Shown one piece after another: positions 62,411-64,000 of a stretch of DNA of 64,000 bases (positions are counted from its first letter, which is position 1; each line of letters starts with the position of its first letter). Below the pieces are notes generated by a model. The model saw only the letters and a program-made list of their open reading frames with translations. It was not told the origin of the DNA and did not search any database. Position numbers and translations under genes: made by a program. The DNA lies in the NCBI RefSeq assembly GCF_016894245.1, contig NZ_CP069792.1, forward strand, positions 1,984,001 through 2,048,000, read 5' to 3'. The DNA is from Corynebacterium kroppenstedtii (GTDB lineage: Bacteria > Actinomycetota > Actinomycetes > Mycobacteriales > Mycobacteriaceae).

Positions 62411-63976
62411 TTACGGGCGCCGCCAGGTGCGTCCTGACCGCGAAAGCATACGATCAGCACTTTCAGGGCCCCACGTTCCAGCCGGATAATCGTCAGGACG
62501 TCCTCGTTCAGCCCAATATTTGACGATGGGATCAAGGATCTTCCACGAGAGCTCCACCTCTTCATTGGTGGGGAAGAGGCTAGCTTCATCCAAGAGAGCA
62601 TCCAGGATCAAACGCTCATAGGCTTCGGGGGATGCCTCAGTAAACGCTTCCGAGTAGGCGAAGTCCATGTTGACGTCACGAACTTCCATCGCGGAACCGG
62701 GAACCTTCGAGCCGAAGCGCATCAGAACTCCCTCGTCGGGTTGCACACGAATAACAACCGCGTTGGGGCCAAGAGCAGTCGTCTCATCAGCGTCAAAAGG
62801 AAGATAGGGCGCGTCTTTGAACACCAAAGCGATTTCCGTCACTCGTCGGCCCAATCGCTTGCCAGTCCGTAGATAAAATGGCACGCCCGCCCAGCGTCGA
62901 GAATTAATCTCCAATGTGCAGGCCGCGTAGGTTTCAGTTTTCGAGTCTTCGGCAAAACCTTCTTCATCGCGAAGGCCACCGACGAATTCAGAGCCCTGCC
63001 ATCCTGCGGTGTACTGGCCCCGGGCTGTCGTTTTAGAGAACGGGGGAACGGCACTGGTGGCTCTCAGGACTTTAATCTTTTCAGTCTGCAGATCGCGGGG
63101 CGTGAAAGCCAGAGGCTCTTCCATGGCGATTAACGCAAGAAGCTGGATGAGGTGGTTCTGGATAACGTCTCGTGCAGCGCCGATGCCATCGTAATAACCA
63201 GCCCGTCCGCCTAGGCCAATGTCTTCTGCCATAGTGATCTGGACGTGGTCGATAAAGGATGCGCTCCACAGGGGCTCAAAGAGCTGATTCGCAAAGCGCA
63301 GCGCCATAATATTCTGAACTGTTTCCTTGCCCAGGTAATGGTCGATACGGAAGACTGAGCGTTCAGGGAAAACGCTGTTGACAATGCGGTTAAGCTCCCG
63401 AGCTGATTCCTCATCATGGCCAAAGGGTTTCTCAATAACCACGCGCCGCCAACCGCCGGCACTATCTTTTGCGAGGCCTGAGCGTTGAAGTTGGTGACAC
63501 ACGTTCGGGAAATAGGCAGGAGGAACAGAGAGATAAAAGGCCCAGTTCCCGGCCGTGCCACGGGTATGGTCGACCTCCGCCAGAGTCTCGGCCAACGCAT
63601 CGAAGCACTCATCTTGGTCAAATGTGCCTTTGACGAAGATCAACCCCTCGGCCAGGCGCTCCCATACCGATCGCCTGAAGGGAGTACGAGATCCCGCGCG
63701 AACGTCGTCATACACCTTTTTAATGAAATCTTCTTTGGTCCAGTCACGACGGCCATATCCCACCAGGGTGAATCCCGCAGGGAGCAGGCCGCGGTTGGCA
63801 AGGTCATATACCGCGGGGAGAAGTTTCTTTCGTGCTAGATCGCCCGTGACACCGAAAATAACGAGCCCACATGGTCCCGCGATCCTGGGCATCCTCTTAT
63901 CCCTGGGATCGCGGAGCGGATTAGCCCAGTCGTCGGGAAAAGCGCTATTGTCCAGCAGATTCTCATTAGACTCCAC
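62411..63976 (-). CDS. zwf: glucose-6-phosphate 1-dehydrogenase
   Basis: A 521-residue enzyme giving 6-phosphogluconolactone and NADPH. VIFGVTGDLARKKL is the nucleotide fold, and RIDHYLGKE the active site with catalytic His/Lys; QNIMALRFAN follows. The C-terminus ends in a short basic tail after YPAGTWGPESAD. The start is given as GTG 63976; the length agrees with relatives (about 514). The frame stays open to the window edge, so a start further upstream cannot be excluded. tal and tkt are expected beyond the edge. Confidence 0.95.
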   Translation of the reverse strand: MESNENLLDNSAFPDDWANPLRDPRDKRMPRIAGPCGLVIFGVTGDLARKKLLPAVYDLANRGLLPAGFTLVGYGRRDWTKEDFIKKVYDDVRAGSRTPFRRSVWERLAEGLIFVKGTFDQDECFDALAETLAEVDHTRGTAGNWAFYLSVPPAYFPNVCHQLQRSGLAKDSAGGWRRVVIEKPFGHDEESARELNRIVNSVFPERSVFRIDHYLGKETVQNIMALRFANQLFEPLWSASFIDHVQITMAEDIGLGGRAGYYDGIGAARDVIQNHLIQLLALIAMEEPLAFTPRDLQTEKIKVLRATSAVPPFSKTTARGQYTAGWQGSEFVGGLRDEEGFAEDSKTETYAACTLEINSRRWAGVPFYLRTGKRLGRRVTEIALVFKDAPYLPFDADETTALGPNAVVIRVQPDEGVLMRFGSKVPGSAMEVRDVNMDFAYSEAFTEASPEAYERLILDALLDEASLFPTNEEVELSWKILDPIVKYWAERGRPDDYPAGTWGPESADRMLSRSGRTWRRP

Positions 63977-64000
63977 TGTTACCCGGTTGAGCTGTTCTTC

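Overview
The window is a chromosomal segment of a Corynebacterium. The evidence is gene order and gene content. An aro cluster is followed by pepQ-efp-nusB and then by pyrR-pyrB-pyrC-carA-carB-pyrF. Next come mihF-gmk-rpoZ, coaBC-metK-priA-def-fmt-rsmB-rpe and the rib genes, then uvrC-rapZ-yvcK-whiA. It ends with gap-pgk-tpiA...secG-pgl-opcA-zwf. This is the order I know from C. glutamicum and relatives, and mihF, opcA and whiA are actinobacterial markers. Base composition looks moderate, and many housekeeping enzymes carry extra hydrophilic, low-complexity segments. A lipophilic species of the C. kroppenstedtii type is possible, but I cannot prove the species from this sequence. I saw no rRNA, tRNA, insertion sequence, prophage or CRISPR array.

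Layout. 0-2.6 kb (minus strand): an FAD-linked glycolate/lactate-type oxidase and a membrane-anchored neutral zinc metallopeptidase. 2.8-7.3 kb: aspS, a phosphotransferase-fold protein and rarA. 7.5-11.3 kb: a four-gene ABC importer for compatible solutes (permease, ATPase with CBS domain, permease, lipoprotein receptor). 11.6-23.7 kb: alaS-ruvX-mltG-aroE-prepilin peptidase-aroC-aroK-aroB-aroQ-pepQ-efp-nusB, mostly overlapping or tightly spaced. 23.7-24.4 kb: a long gap with terminators, candidate RNA structure and two doubtful tiny ORFs. 24.4-25.8 kb (minus): a PAP2-superfamily membrane protein. 26.1-34.9 kb: the pyrimidine operon, preceded by a convincing PyrR-type RNA hairpin that covers the pyrR ribosome binding site. 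35.1-36.3 kb: mihF-gmk-rpoZ, closed by a strong terminator. 36.4-48.6 kb: coenzyme A, SAM, restart, formyl-Met, pentose and riboflavin genes. 48.7-55.1 kb: ribH, a PH-domain membrane protein, uvrC, rapZ, yvcK and whiA. 55.3-58.5 kb: gap, pgk and tpiA, separated by intrinsic-terminator-like hairpins. 58.6-59.6 kb (minus): an AIM6-like phosphodiesterase, in the interval where C. glutamicum has ppc. 59.8-60.0 kb: secG. 60.2-64 kb (minus): pgl, opcA and zwf, the oxidative pentose phosphate branch.

How the genes work together. Most of the window is anabolic and housekeeping: five shikimate-pathway genes, all of UMP synthesis except pyrD and pyrE, riboflavin synthesis, the lower triose part of glycolysis, and NADPH supply by Zwf/OpcA/Pgl with Rpe further along. 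Translation and its quality control (aspS, alaS, efp, def, fmt, rsmB) are interleaved with these. No clear new multi-gene system is visible. The observations most worth following are the PyrR hairpin, two perfect DnaA boxes upstream of the prepilin peptidase gene, the missing canonical start codon of def, the hairpins in the glycolytic operon, the missing ppc, the structured 23.8-24.1 kb gap, and recurrent low-complexity insertions in otherwise conserved enzymes.
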